Shown piece by piece: positions 25,442 through 33,516 of a stretch of DNA of 64,000 nucleotides. Made by a program: the position numbers and the translations under genes. The stretch comes from an uncultured Bacteroides sp. (GTDB lineage Bacteria; Bacteroidota; Bacteroidia; Bacteroidales; UBA932). Positions within the stretch are counted from its first letter, which is position 1. Every line of letters starts with the position of its first letter. The stretch spans positions 62,001 to 126,000 of the forward strand of contig CAMCGB010000004.1 in the NCBI GenBank assembly GCA_945874355.1, in the 5' to 3' direction. The notes under the pieces are model-generated. The model was not told where the DNA came from. It worked only from the letters and a program-made list of their open reading frames with translations, and did not search any database.

Positions 25442-26691
25442 GCATCTGCGCGGGAAGCGGCGGCTGACGGCGACGCTGACATCACCGAGCCTTCAAGCTG
25501 GAAGGCCAAAACACTGTAACCCAAGCCTTTACTATAGTCAGAATCGGCAGGAGCATTGCCCCAGTATGAGCCCCAAAGGCCGCTCTTTGAGCCCATCAGC
25601 ATGGCATAGGAGCCGTCATAACGGGCTGCTGCAGGGAAATACGAGCTCTGTGCGCCGGACATATTGATGTGCCAGCCAAGGCACCAGTCTGCAGAATCCA
25701 GCAGTCCGTCTGCATTGATATCCACGATGTCACAGTCTGTGATGCTTTCAGTGTAGCCTCCCGAAACAGTAAACGAACGGAAAACGTCGCAGGGAGGGAC
25801 CCTGTAACCAACCGGGCAGGGGTCATAGTAGCTCTTCTCGCCTTTGTTGGGGTAGGCGTTTGAACCGTCTTTCTTTGCCCCGTTGGGATTTCCCCAAAGG
25901 GCATCGTTGCTCAGGTCTGAAGCGAGCCAGTCGCGGGATGTACTGTACTGGGAGTAGTTCGACAGGCATACGGTCGGGTGGGAAATGGAATATGAAAGGG
26001 TATTGGAGCTTAAATCGGTCCAGGATGAATTGGTGATTGAAACTCGTTTCCCTTCAATATCATACAGAGGGGCACCGACGGTCTGGGTGTCGCCGTAGTC
26101 AGTAGGTGAAGCAGGGAAAGGATCCTTCCTCCCCCACTGATACAGAAGGCCGTAGGTACTGACTGCAGCATCATAGCGGCCCTCAAAGTAAGGCGTTGAT
26201 TTCATAGCTCCGAGATTCATATCCAGCAGTTCGTATCCGGTCTTGGTCTTAAGGGTGGAGGGCTGCTGCTCGGGATACCAGATGTGCCAGCTCCAGATAA
26301 TCTCGCCCTTTGAGTCGAGAGCGGCGATAAGGGCGTTGCCCGGGATGGAGGAGAGGGTGAATCCAATCTGGCCTTCTTCATATTTTACTTCGCTTACCAT
26401 CCCCTTGGAAGTCTGCCACACAAGGGAAGCGGAAGCGGGTTCGAGTTCCTTCGGAGCTATGAGGGAATAGGTCTTCGCTCCGTTGCCCATCACGGTGGCG
26501 TCGAAGCAATAGCTTCCGCCCTGGCTTACAAGGTAGCAGTTTGCGCTGCCTTCGGAGCTGAGCGAAGTGTAGCCCTCGAAAGGCACGCTCTCCACTTTAT
26601 CTCCATCAGAAATTGATTGCTTTTCGCAAGAAATAAGAGTAAGGGCGGCGGCAAACATAAAGCCGCATATCGCTAAAATGGAATGTTTCAT
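25414..26691 (-). CDS. FISUMP-like surface lipoprotein
   Basis: The 425-residue protein has a lipoprotein signal (lipobox LTLISC, Cys about 22). The C-terminal half has features of the Fibrobacter major paralogous domain seen in Bacteroidota surface lipoproteins: DMNLGAM, YQWGRKDPFP, YDPCPVGYRVPP and the ending YSVRCIKE. An insert DINADGLLDSADW looks like a calcium-binding EF-hand/dockerin loop. Function unknown, probably on the cell surface. Convergent with the + strand fragment and alone on its transcript. Confidence 0.75.
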   Translation of the reverse strand: MKHSILAICGFMFAAALTLISCEKQSISDGDKVESVPFEGYTSLSSEGSANCYLVSQGGSYCFDATVMGNGAKTYSLIAPKELEPASASLVWQTSKGMVSEVKYEEGQIGFTLSSIPGNALIAALDSKGEIIWSWHIWYPEQQPSTLKTKTGYELLDMNLGAMKSTPYFEGRYDAAVSTYGLLYQWGRKDPFPASPTDYGDTQTVGAPLYDIEGKRVSITNSSWTDLSSNTLSYSISHPTVCLSNYSQYSTSRDWLASDLSNDALWGNPNGAKKDGSNAYPNKGEKSYYDPCPVGYRVPPCDVFRSFTVSGGYTESITDCDIVDINADGLLDSADWCLGWHINMSGAQSSYFPAAARYDGSYAMLMGSKSGLWGSYWGNAPADSDYSKGLGYSVLAFQLEGSVMSASPSAAASRADAYSVRCIKE

Positions 26692-26739
26692 ATTCTACCA
26701 ACAATTAACCGGCCCCGGCTTCGCAACCGATGGCTGGTG

Positions 26740-26747
26740 CAAAATTA
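26740..26747 (-). promoter_or_regulatory. -7 element of the FISUMP lipoprotein gene
   Basis: Minus strand TAATTTTG fits TAnnTTTG, 48 bases before the start codon. No matching -33 element. Confidence 0.4.
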
Positions 26748-27183
26748 GGAAAAAATCTTTGTTCACGATGCCGCAGCTGACCTGCTCGGAACAGATTTCT
26801 CGACGCGCTTCGCTTGGTCGAAATGAGAGAGGGGAGGAAGCGGTTGCTCGAAAGGTAGCCTGAAAGCTTTATGGACGCGGCGCTGCGCAATGTCATTTCG
26901 AGCGGAGCACGCCGAGCGGAGACAACTGTCATTTCGAGCGGAGCACGTAGTGCGAAGTCGAGAAATCTATTCATTATCAGACTATTATCTGGATTTCTCC
27001 GCGCGCTTCGCTTGGTCGAAATGACAGAGGAGGCATTTTAGCAAATTTTGACCGCTATTTTGCCATTTTACGATGAGTAGAGAAGATTATGGTCGAGAGG
27101 GGAGATGAGAACCCGGGCAAAGGCACAGCAACTTGCACGCAAAGGGATGGGCACCACGGCTAGCATCGTAAGGGCAGGGCACC

Positions 27184-27260
27184 GCAGCCGGAATATATGG
27201 TCTCCGGCTGCTACGGCCACAACTGCGGGGAGCTTTTCAGGGCTCTCCTCGTTGTGGCCG
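27184..27260. other. Two adjacent long hairpins, possible structured RNA
   Basis: Hairpin 1: GCAGCCGGA (27184-27192), 10-base loop, TCCGGCTGC (27203-27211). Hairpin 2: CGGCCACAAC (27214-27223) with GTTGTGGCCG (27251-27260), a small internal loop, then GGGGAGC (27227-27233) with GCTCTCC (27242-27248) around an 8-base loop. All stems pair completely, allowing one G-U. No T run follows, so a simple terminator is unlikely. Confidence 0.5.
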
Positions 27261-27275
27261 TTGCCTGGGACGATA

Positions 27276-27375
27276 GGTTGGCGGAGAAGTTGTTCTAATT
27301 TGGCAGAGGGAGAGGTCGTCGTTTGGGAGAGTCTAGCGGGAAAACGTTGCTCATTTGGTAGGGAGGGGTCGTTGA
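27276..27375. repeat. Pair of ~45-bp imperfect direct repeats
   Basis: Units at about 27276-27323 and 27331-27375 share the order GCGG(A)GAA..GTTG.TC..ATTTGG.AG.GGAG.GGTCGT. Both lie directly after the long hairpins. They look like another family of non-coding extragenic repeat. Confidence 0.5.
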
Positions 27376-27408
27376 ATGGATGAGGCGAAGCGGACGTCTC
27401 GTGCAAAT

Positions 27409-27561
27409 CACCTCGCACGGGGGAGTTTACGAAATTACTGACTATAAACAAGATGCCAATTTGCTCTATGTAAGGTGACATCAAATTGATACCACCTAGC
27501 ACAGGGCAATTAACTATATTGCTTATAATCATCTCATTAGCAGAATCCTGCGTGCTAGGTG
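27409..27561. repeat. Two related 69-bp palindrome-ended units, 84-bp period
   Basis: Unit at 27493-27561 begins CACCTAGCAC and ends GTGCTAGGTG, a perfect 10-bp terminal inverted repeat, with an inner GCAAT/ATTGC hairpin (27507-27523). Unit at 27409-27477 has the same 69-bp length, begins CACCTCGCAC and ends in AAGGTG, and matches the other over most of the first half. They are separated by 15 bases. The minus strand reads open through both and yields a repeated (I/V)SNxVNxPVxG motif. Confidence 0.6.
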
Positions 27562-28375
27562 AATTGCTCGAACAGGCACGACTGCTATGACAGAGGAAGG
27601 CGCTGCGGATACAGCCTAGCTGCCCATTTCGAATGGGACTTTGCAAGCGCAATACGAGCCATAGGCGAGCTAAAAAGCGGTCCCTGAGGAACACATCTCC
27701 GATGCCGCAGCTGCCTTAGTGCTTAGGTAATAGATTTCTCGACTCGCTTCGCTTGCTCGAAATGACAAAGGGAAAACTTGGTCGGAATGGCAAGGGGAAA
27801 GCGGGCGCTTGGAATGACAAAGAGAGGTGCGGCGCTGCCTTTTAAGGCTTTCAGGCTGCCACAAGGCGGACATATCCACCCCCGGAGAGGGAAGGGGGAG
27901 GGGCCCGTCGGCAGCTAGTTATCACGGAGTGATGACGCAGATGACGTTGGGAGGGGCCGGAGCGAGGCAAAGCCGAGCGAAGCTCCGCCGGTGGCAGCCT
28001 GAAAACTGATAGCAGCGATGCCGCTCTGCTCAAAACAGATTTCTCGACTCGCTTCGCTTGCTCGAAATGACAGTGTCAGGCTGGCTGAAGCAGCGCCGTA
28101 GTGCAGCAGAAAAAAGATTTCTCGACTCGCTTCGCTCTCTCGAAATGACAGAGAGATGGCTTCGCTTGCTAGAAATATGACAGAGGGAAGACTTCGCTTG
28201 CGAAATGAAAGGGAAAGCCCTTGGGCGGAATAGCAAGGGGATTCGCTTGGGCGGAATGACAGGGGCAAGGGAGCTTGGGATGACAAAGGAGTTGCGGCGC
28301 TTGGACGGAATGACAGGAAAAAGACGAATTGTGGAAAAAATTGTAAGAAAATGTAATAAAGTGGAAAATTTTTCA

Positions 28376-28383
28376 TATCTTTG
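28376..28383 (+). promoter_or_regulatory. -7 element of the dcw cluster promoter
   Basis: TATCTTTG, 21 bases before the mraZ ATG, is the only promoter-like signal before a run of fourteen closely packed genes. The preceding 40 bases are A/T rich but have no TTTG at the expected distance. Confidence 0.55.
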
Positions 28384-28404
28384 GCTTCGCGTATAAGATT
28401 GACA

Positions 28405-28857
28405 ATGGTTACCTTCATCGGAGAATATCTGTCCAAGTTGGACGACAAGGGGAGGCTGGTGTTTCCGGCCGCCTTCAGGGCAGCTCTCCCCGAGGGTAGC
28501 GACACAAGGTTTGTAGTAAAAAAAGACCTCTTCTCCCCCTGCCTCGAAATGTACACCCTCGAAGAGTGGGAAAAGCAGTCAGCCAAAGTCACAGAAAAAC
28601 TCGACCTTACCTTCAATCCCAAACACGCAATCTTCTGGAGAGAATATACGCGTGACCGAGACATAGTCGAGCCGGACGCCAAGTTCGGCCGCATTTCAAT
28701 CAGACGCAGCCTCCTCGATGCAATTTCGGCAGACAAAGAAGTGGTTTTCTCCGGCAACGATTTCAAAATTGAGATTTGGGCTAAGGAACACTATGAAAAC
28801 AGCCGACTCTCCAATGACGAATTCGTAGCCCTCGCAGAAAGCCTCTCCCAAAAATAG
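28405..28857 (+). CDS. mraZ: Transcriptional regulator/division protein MraZ
   Basis: The 150-residue protein has two AbrB-like MraZ repeats, LDDKGRLVFPAAFR (near 13-26) and DAKFGRISIRRSLL (near 92-105). In other bacteria MraZ binds repeats in front of its own operon and tunes the dcw cluster. ATG 28405 is chosen; a TTG at 28381 lies within the -7 box. First gene of the cluster. Confidence 0.94.
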   Translation: MVTFIGEYLSKLDDKGRLVFPAAFRAALPEGSDTRFVVKKDLFSPCLEMYTLEEWEKQSAKVTEKLDLTFNPKHAIFWREYTRDRDIVEPDAKFGRISIRRSLLDAISADKEVVFSGNDFKIEIWAKEHYENSRLSNDEFVALAESLSQK

Positions 28858-28870
28858 GAGGCAGGGCGCG

Positions 28871-29788
28871 ATGTCAGAGTACCACAATCCCGTATTGCTC
28901 ACCGAGAGCATTGACGCTCTCGTTCAAAATCCCGCAGGAAAATACGCAGACGCGACCTTCGGGGGCGGCAGCCATAGCCGCGAAATCCTCTCAAGACTCT
29001 CGTCAAACGGCCGCCTGATGGCTTTCGACAGGGACGAAGAAGCCCTCGCAAACGCCCCGGACGACAGCCGTCTGATACTGATACACAACAATTTCCGCTT
29101 CATACACAACTACGCCCTCTACTACGCCGAAGAGCTGGGCGACGGCTCTCTTCTGGACGGAGTGCTTGCCGACCTGGGAGTCAGCTCCCACCAGTTCGAC
29201 ACAGCCACCAGAGGCTTCTCATTCAGGTATGACGCACCACTCGATATGCGGATGAACGCGCAGGGCGGCAAGACGGCCGCCGATATTGTCAACTCTTATA
29301 CGCAAGAAGAATTGGAAAGAATCCTCAGGCTCTACGGTGAGGTGGACGCTTCGCGCAAACTGTCAAAACTGATAGTCCAGGCGCGCGAAAAAGCCCCCAT
29401 ACTCACCACTGCAGACCTGCACGAGGCCATCCAATCCGCCCTGCCAGCGTTCGCCAGCCACAAAGAACTCGCCAAAATCTACCAGGCCTTCCGCATCGAA
29501 GTCAATGACGAAATGCGCTCGCTCGAGAAATTCCTGCAGGGAGCCACCCGCAGCCTCAAAAGCGGAGGCAGACTCGTCGTAATCACCTACCACTCGCTGG
29601 AAGACAGGATGGTAAAGAACTTCATCAAGAGCGGAAACATAGACGGGAAAGTTGAGAAAGACACATTCGGAAGGGACCTCAGCCCCCTAAAGGCTGTAAC
29701 GCGCAAGCCCATACTCCCCTCCGAGCAGGAAATCAGCGGCAACACAAGAGCCCGCAGCGCAAAACTCAGAGTAGCAGAAAAAATTTAG
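28871..29788 (+). CDS. rsmH: 16S rRNA (cytosine1402-N4)-methyltransferase
   Basis: SAM-dependent enzyme methylating N4 of C1402 in 16S rRNA. The 305-residue protein starts HNPVLLTESIDAL, with the SAM loop DATFGGGSHS near residue 30, DGVLADLGVSSHQ near 98 and the family C-terminus ITYHSLEDRMVKNF. Also called mraW; second gene of the dcw cluster, 13 bases after mraZ. Confidence 0.96.
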   Translation: MSEYHNPVLLTESIDALVQNPAGKYADATFGGGSHSREILSRLSSNGRLMAFDRDEEALANAPDDSRLILIHNNFRFIHNYALYYAEELGDGSLLDGVLADLGVSSHQFDTATRGFSFRYDAPLDMRMNAQGGKTAADIVNSYTQEELERILRLYGEVDASRKLSKLIVQAREKAPILTTADLHEAIQSALPAFASHKELAKIYQAFRIEVNDEMRSLEKFLQGATRSLKSGGRLVVITYHSLEDRMVKNFIKSGNIDGKVEKDTFGRDLSPLKAVTRKPILPSEQEISGNTRARSAKLRVAEKI

Positions 29789-29794
29789 ACAAGG

Positions 29795-30139
29795 ATGAAG
29801 ACCTGGAAAATATCCGACATAGGAGTGCTGCTCAAAAACAGCTTCACAGCCATAATGAAGGGCGAGTTCCTTCTAAGGCTCAACGTGGGCAAATACTTCA
29901 TCCACATCATCTACACCTTCCTGCTGTTCGCGCTGATAATATGGGTGTCGCTGATGGTCGAGACAACAATGGCGAAGGTAGAAAGCCAGAAAGCACAAAT
30001 ACGCGAGCTGAAAATCATAAACTCCCAGAAAGTCTATGAACTGGCCGAAACCACAAGACGCAGCGAAGTGGACAAAAGGCTGGAGAGTCTGGGCTCGCAG
30101 GTAGGAGAAAGAGAAGAAAGAGCTGTAAAACTTAATTAG
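29795..30139 (+). CDS. ftsL: FtsL-like cell division protein
   Basis: The 114-residue bitopic protein has a cytoplasmic N-terminus of about 35 residues, one membrane segment (YFIHIIYTFLLFALIIWVSL, about 36-55) and a predicted periplasmic coiled coil rich in Glu/Lys/Arg. Position between rsmH and ftsI plus this layout supports the Bacteroidota FtsL-like family. Sequence is too divergent to identify without context. Confidence 0.8.
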   Translation: MKTWKISDIGVLLKNSFTAIMKGEFLLRLNVGKYFIHIIYTFLLFALIIWVSLMVETTMAKVESQKAQIRELKIINSQKVYELAETTRRSEVDKRLESLGSQVGEREERAVKLN

Positions 30140-30149
30140 ACCGAAGGCA

Positions 30150-31997
30150 ATGGAAGCAGGCAAGACAAACAAGCCGAAAAAAAGGGACCGCATAGGGGTG
30201 ATTCTCTATGTGTTCTATGTCTTCATGCTCCTGATGTCCATCGTGCTCATTGGAGGGATAGTCTATATCCAGCTCTTCTTCAGACCCGACAAGGCCATAG
30301 TCGAAGCCCTCACGCCAAACGACCAGATCAGAAAAATCGACCCCGTCAGGGGCAACATCTACGACTGCAACGGCAAGCTGCTGGCCATCTCCTGCCCCAG
30401 CTACCAGTTCTATATGGACTGCACCGTGCTCAAGGACAGGAACAAGCCCGAGGAGGAAGAGGCCTGGCTCGACAAGGCGAAGGAGCTCTCCAAAGCCCTC
30501 GCCGACGAGCTGAAGGACAAGAGCGCAGACCAGTACTACAAAAGTATAGTCGAAGGGCGCAACAAAGGCAACAAATACCTCAGGCTCACCCGCAAAGTGG
30601 ACTACGACACCCGCAACCGCATCGTCGAATTCCCCCTTTTCAGGGAAGGCAGATTCAAGAGCGGAATGATAGAAGTCCGCACCGATGTAAGGCAGTACCC
30701 CTATGGTGAGCTCGCAAGAAGGACTATAGGCTTCGTGAGGGACAATTCTTCGGACGTCGCCAACACCCACATCGGCCTTGAGGGCAAGTTCGACTACATT
30801 CTCCACGGCACCCAGGGGCGGGAGTACCTCAGAAGGACAGACCGCGGAAGAGTGGTCAACAGCGACTCAGTGAGGGTGCAGGCAGTGGACGGAAAAGACC
30901 TGCATACAACTCTGAACATTGACTATCAGGAGATTGCCGACAAGGCTCTGCGAGAACAGATTGAGAATGAGGAAGACCTGGAAGGATCCTGCATGGTGAT
31001 TATGGAAACCGCGACCGGCGCGATCAGGGCTATGGTAAACCTTGTAAGGGACCCCAAGAGCGGCAAATGGGGAGAGTATCAGAACGTCGCCATAGGACGC
31101 AAGGCGGAACCCGGATCGGTATTCAAGACCGTGACTCTGATGTCTGTCCTCAACGACGGCTACATCACATCGCTCGAGCAGACCCTGCCCGCAACCGACG
31201 GTAAGGTCGAAGGAACAAGCATACGCGACGAGCATATCCCGCAATTCGCCCGCCAGCACTCCACCAACAGGATTTCCGTGCTGGACGGATTCAAGATATC
31301 CTCGAACTACGTCTTCGCCAAGCTGGCCGTCGACAACTACGGCAAGAAGGGAGGCACCGACGGCACAGAGCGCTTCCTCGCCAACATATACAATTATAAG
31401 CTCGGAGACGCATTCGACTTCGACCTGGACGGCCTCCAGACTCCGACCATCCCCAATCCCGGCACAAGATACTGGACCAACACCGACCTTGGGACAATGG
31501 GATACGGCTATAGCACAGAGGAGACTCCCCTGCACATCCTCACCTTCTACAACGCCATTGCGAACAAGGGCAAGATGATGAAGCCCTACCTGGTGGAAGG
31601 CCCCAGCATCCTCAACTCGGCAGTGTGCACAAAGGCAGTGGCCGACACCCTGACCAGGGCCCTGAAGGCAGTGACCGAGGAAGGCACGGCGCGAAGACTC
31701 AAGGACGCGAAATGCAGCGTGGCAGGGAAGACCGGCACCTCGTTCGGAACCTTCAGCAACGGCCAGTACTTCGACGCCCAGGGCAGGAGGAAATATCAGG
31801 GCACCTTTGTCGGATTCTTCCCCGCAGACAATCCGCAGTACAGCATCATCTGCATGGTGTACTCCTACCCCACTAAAAAAAGCTTCCAGGGAGGAGGAAT
31901 ACCCGCCAGGGCGATAAGGACAGTGATTGACAAAGTATATGACATAGACCCCTGCTTCAGGGAAGAAATCGGAGGCAAGAGAAAGAAGAACAAGTAA
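30150..31997 (+). CDS. ftsI: Division-specific transpeptidase (penicillin-binding protein 3)
   Basis: Septal peptidoglycan transpeptidase, class B PBP. N-terminal membrane anchor (near 18-38), dimerisation domain, then the catalytic triad motifs GSVFKT (SxxK, about 320), SSN (about 385) and KTGTSFG (about 526). 615 residues. No C-terminal PASTA domain is seen, although many Bacteroidota FtsI have one. It lies 10 bases after ftsL and 4 before murE. Confidence 0.95.
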   Translation: MEAGKTNKPKKRDRIGVILYVFYVFMLLMSIVLIGGIVYIQLFFRPDKAIVEALTPNDQIRKIDPVRGNIYDCNGKLLAISCPSYQFYMDCTVLKDRNKPEEEEAWLDKAKELSKALADELKDKSADQYYKSIVEGRNKGNKYLRLTRKVDYDTRNRIVEFPLFREGRFKSGMIEVRTDVRQYPYGELARRTIGFVRDNSSDVANTHIGLEGKFDYILHGTQGREYLRRTDRGRVVNSDSVRVQAVDGKDLHTTLNIDYQEIADKALREQIENEEDLEGSCMVIMETATGAIRAMVNLVRDPKSGKWGEYQNVAIGRKAEPGSVFKTVTLMSVLNDGYITSLEQTLPATDGKVEGTSIRDEHIPQFARQHSTNRISVLDGFKISSNYVFAKLAVDNYGKKGGTDGTERFLANIYNYKLGDAFDFDLDGLQTPTIPNPGTRYWTNTDLGTMGYGYSTEETPLHILTFYNAIANKGKMMKPYLVEGPSILNSAVCTKAVADTLTRALKAVTEEGTARRLKDAKCSVAGKTGTSFGTFSNGQYFDAQGRRKYQGTFVGFFPADNPQYSIICMVYSYPTKKSFQGGGIPARAIRTVIDKVYDIDPCFREEIGGKRKKNK

Positions 31998-32001
31998 GAC
32001 A

Positions 32002-33510
32002 ATGACACTCAAAGAATTGACATATAACTGCGCAGATGCGGAATTCATTCTGGGGAACCCTCAGGACGAGGTCTGCGGGCTGCAGTGCGACTCCAGGAAA
32101 GTCTCCCGGGGAGAGCTGTTTGTCGCCGTCAGCGGATGCGGGAACGACGGCAGGGCCTATATAGGCAAGGCTCTCGAAAACGGAGCCGGCGCCATCCTCT
32201 GCGAGCCTTGCGGGGAGAAAAGCTGCGAGGGAGTTCCTTCAGAAGAGCAGATACTCAGACTGTGCCGCGACAAGGGTGCGGCTCTGATATACACTTCCAA
32301 TTCAGCCCGGGCTCTTGCAGCAGCCTCCGACCGATGGTTCGACCATCCGAGCGGTAAGCTCAAGCTGGTCGGAATCACCGGCACCAACGGCAAGACCACT
32401 ACCGTCACCCTGCTCTACAACCTGTTCAGGTCCCTGGGCTACGAATGCGGAATGCTCTCCACAATAGCCAATTACGTAGGCGGCCGCTGCTATCCGACAG
32501 CCAACACCACTTCAGACCCCCTGACCATCAACTATCTGCTTGCCGAGATGGTGGATTGCGGAGCGGAGTTCTGCTTTATGGAGGTGAGTTCGATAGGAGT
32601 GGACCAGCACAGGACGGACTTCCTGGAGTTCAAGGTGGGAATCTTCTCCAACCTTACCCACGACCATCTGGATTACCACAAGACTTTCGACAATTACCTT
32701 CGCTGCAAGCAGCGCTTCTTCGACTCTCTGGGCAAGGACGCCACAGCCATCACCAATGCCGATGACCGCAACGGAATGATAATGGTGCAGAACACGAAGG
32801 CAAAAGTGGTGACCTATTCCTGCCGCAACTGGGCTGACCATTGCTGCAAGATTCTGGAAGAGAGCATAGAAGGCATGCTTTTGAGCATCGACTCCTGTCA
32901 GCTGTACTCCCGCCTGATAGGAGAGCACAACGCATACAACCTGCTCGCAATATACTGCACCGCCCTCGCTTTGGGAGCTGACAGGGACCAGACCCTTGTC
33001 GCCCTCTCGGCTCTTCAAGGGGCAAAGGGAAGACTCGAGACCATTTACGGACCCAACGGCCTGTGCGTGGTCCTGGACTATGCCCACACCCCCGACGCCC
33101 TTGAGAATGTACTCTCGACCCTCAGGCAGGTCAGCCGCACAAGGACTCTTATCTGCCTGTTCGGCTGCGGAGGCGACAGGGACCGCAGCAAAAGGCCCGA
33201 AATGGGAAAAGTGGCAGGTCAGTACGCCGACAGGGTGATTCTAAGCTCGGACAACAGCCGAAGCGAAAGGACCGAAGACATCATAGCGGACATCAAGACG
33301 GGGATGGACAGCAGCGCGCTGCGCAAGACAATATGCATAAGCGACCGCGCCGAAGCCATCCGCAGTGCAATCCTGCTTGCCCCCAGGGACTCGGTCATAC
33401 TGCTTGCGGGCAAGGGCCACGAAGACTATCAGATTATAGGTAAAGAGAAGCGCCACTTCGACGAGAGGGAAATAGTCGCCGGAGTCTTCTCGGAAATAAA
33501 CAACGGATAA
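32002..33510 (+). CDS. murE: UDP-MurNAc-tripeptide synthetase
   Basis: Adds the third stem-peptide residue, usually meso-diaminopimelate in Bacteroidota. 502 residues with the ATP loop GITGTNGKTTT (about 122-132), the TTSDPLTINY substrate segment and the carbamylated-lysine region. The amino-acid recognition motif reads DNSR rather than the DNPR of E. coli; the key Arg is kept, so diaminopimelate is still the best guess. Confidence 0.94.
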   Translation: MTLKELTYNCADAEFILGNPQDEVCGLQCDSRKVSRGELFVAVSGCGNDGRAYIGKALENGAGAILCEPCGEKSCEGVPSEEQILRLCRDKGAALIYTSNSARALAAASDRWFDHPSGKLKLVGITGTNGKTTTVTLLYNLFRSLGYECGMLSTIANYVGGRCYPTANTTSDPLTINYLLAEMVDCGAEFCFMEVSSIGVDQHRTDFLEFKVGIFSNLTHDHLDYHKTFDNYLRCKQRFFDSLGKDATAITNADDRNGMIMVQNTKAKVVTYSCRNWADHCCKILEESIEGMLLSIDSCQLYSRLIGEHNAYNLLAIYCTALALGADRDQTLVALSALQGAKGRLETIYGPNGLCVVLDYAHTPDALENVLSTLRQVSRTRTLICLFGCGGDRDRSKRPEMGKVAGQYADRVILSSDNSRSERTEDIIADIKTGMDSSALRKTICISDRAEAIRSAILLAPRDSVILLAGKGHEDYQIIGKEKRHFDEREIVAGVFSEINNG

Positions 33511-33516
33511 GCGAAA

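Larger units (their letters stand above)
26794..28150. repeat. REP-like extragenic repeat, seven copies in both orientations
   Basis: Core GATTTCTCGACTCGCTTCGC then TTGCTCGAAATGACA. + orientation copies at 26794-26826, 26992-27026, 27733-27767, 28038-28072 and 28116-28150; reverse copies at 26891-26925 and 26927-26967, which share TGTCATTTCGAGCGGAGCACG at 36-base spacing. Three + copies also share an upstream GATGCCGC flank (about 26767, 27702, 28018). Short decayed pieces (CGCTT..CGGAATGACAGGGG) continue to about 28320. Confidence 0.8.
26692..28375. other. 1.7-kb gene-free, repeat-rich intergenic region
   Basis: Between the FISUMP gene and the mraZ promoter I see no convincing gene. Open frames here are short or made of repeats. 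The region holds at least seven copies of a REP-like element, degenerate pieces of it, two long hairpins, a pair of 45-bp direct repeats and two 69-bp palindromic units, listed separately. I looked for RNase P RNA and tmRNA signature sequences and did not find them. Confidence 0.75.

Noticed and set aside
24000..25500. Integrated element between ftsY and the FISUMP gene
   Set aside because: No integrase, tRNA target, direct repeats or composition change could be identified; the gene-fragment join alone does not support an island.
27060..27420. Possible RNase P RNA or tmRNA
   Set aside because: A stretch near 27095 loosely recalls the RNase P P4 region, but the strictly conserved GAGGAAAGTCC and its 3' partner are absent; no tmRNA tRNA-like ends were found.
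27068..27694. 208-codon open frame on the minus strand in the repeat region
   Set aside because: It spans hairpins, two repeat families and the 69-bp units, has no promoter or family resemblance, and its peptide repeats follow from the 84-bp DNA period. It may be a fossil, but I cannot support a gene.
26692..28375. CRISPR array
   Set aside because: Repeats are irregularly spaced, in both orientations and of several families, with no constant spacer length and no cas genes.
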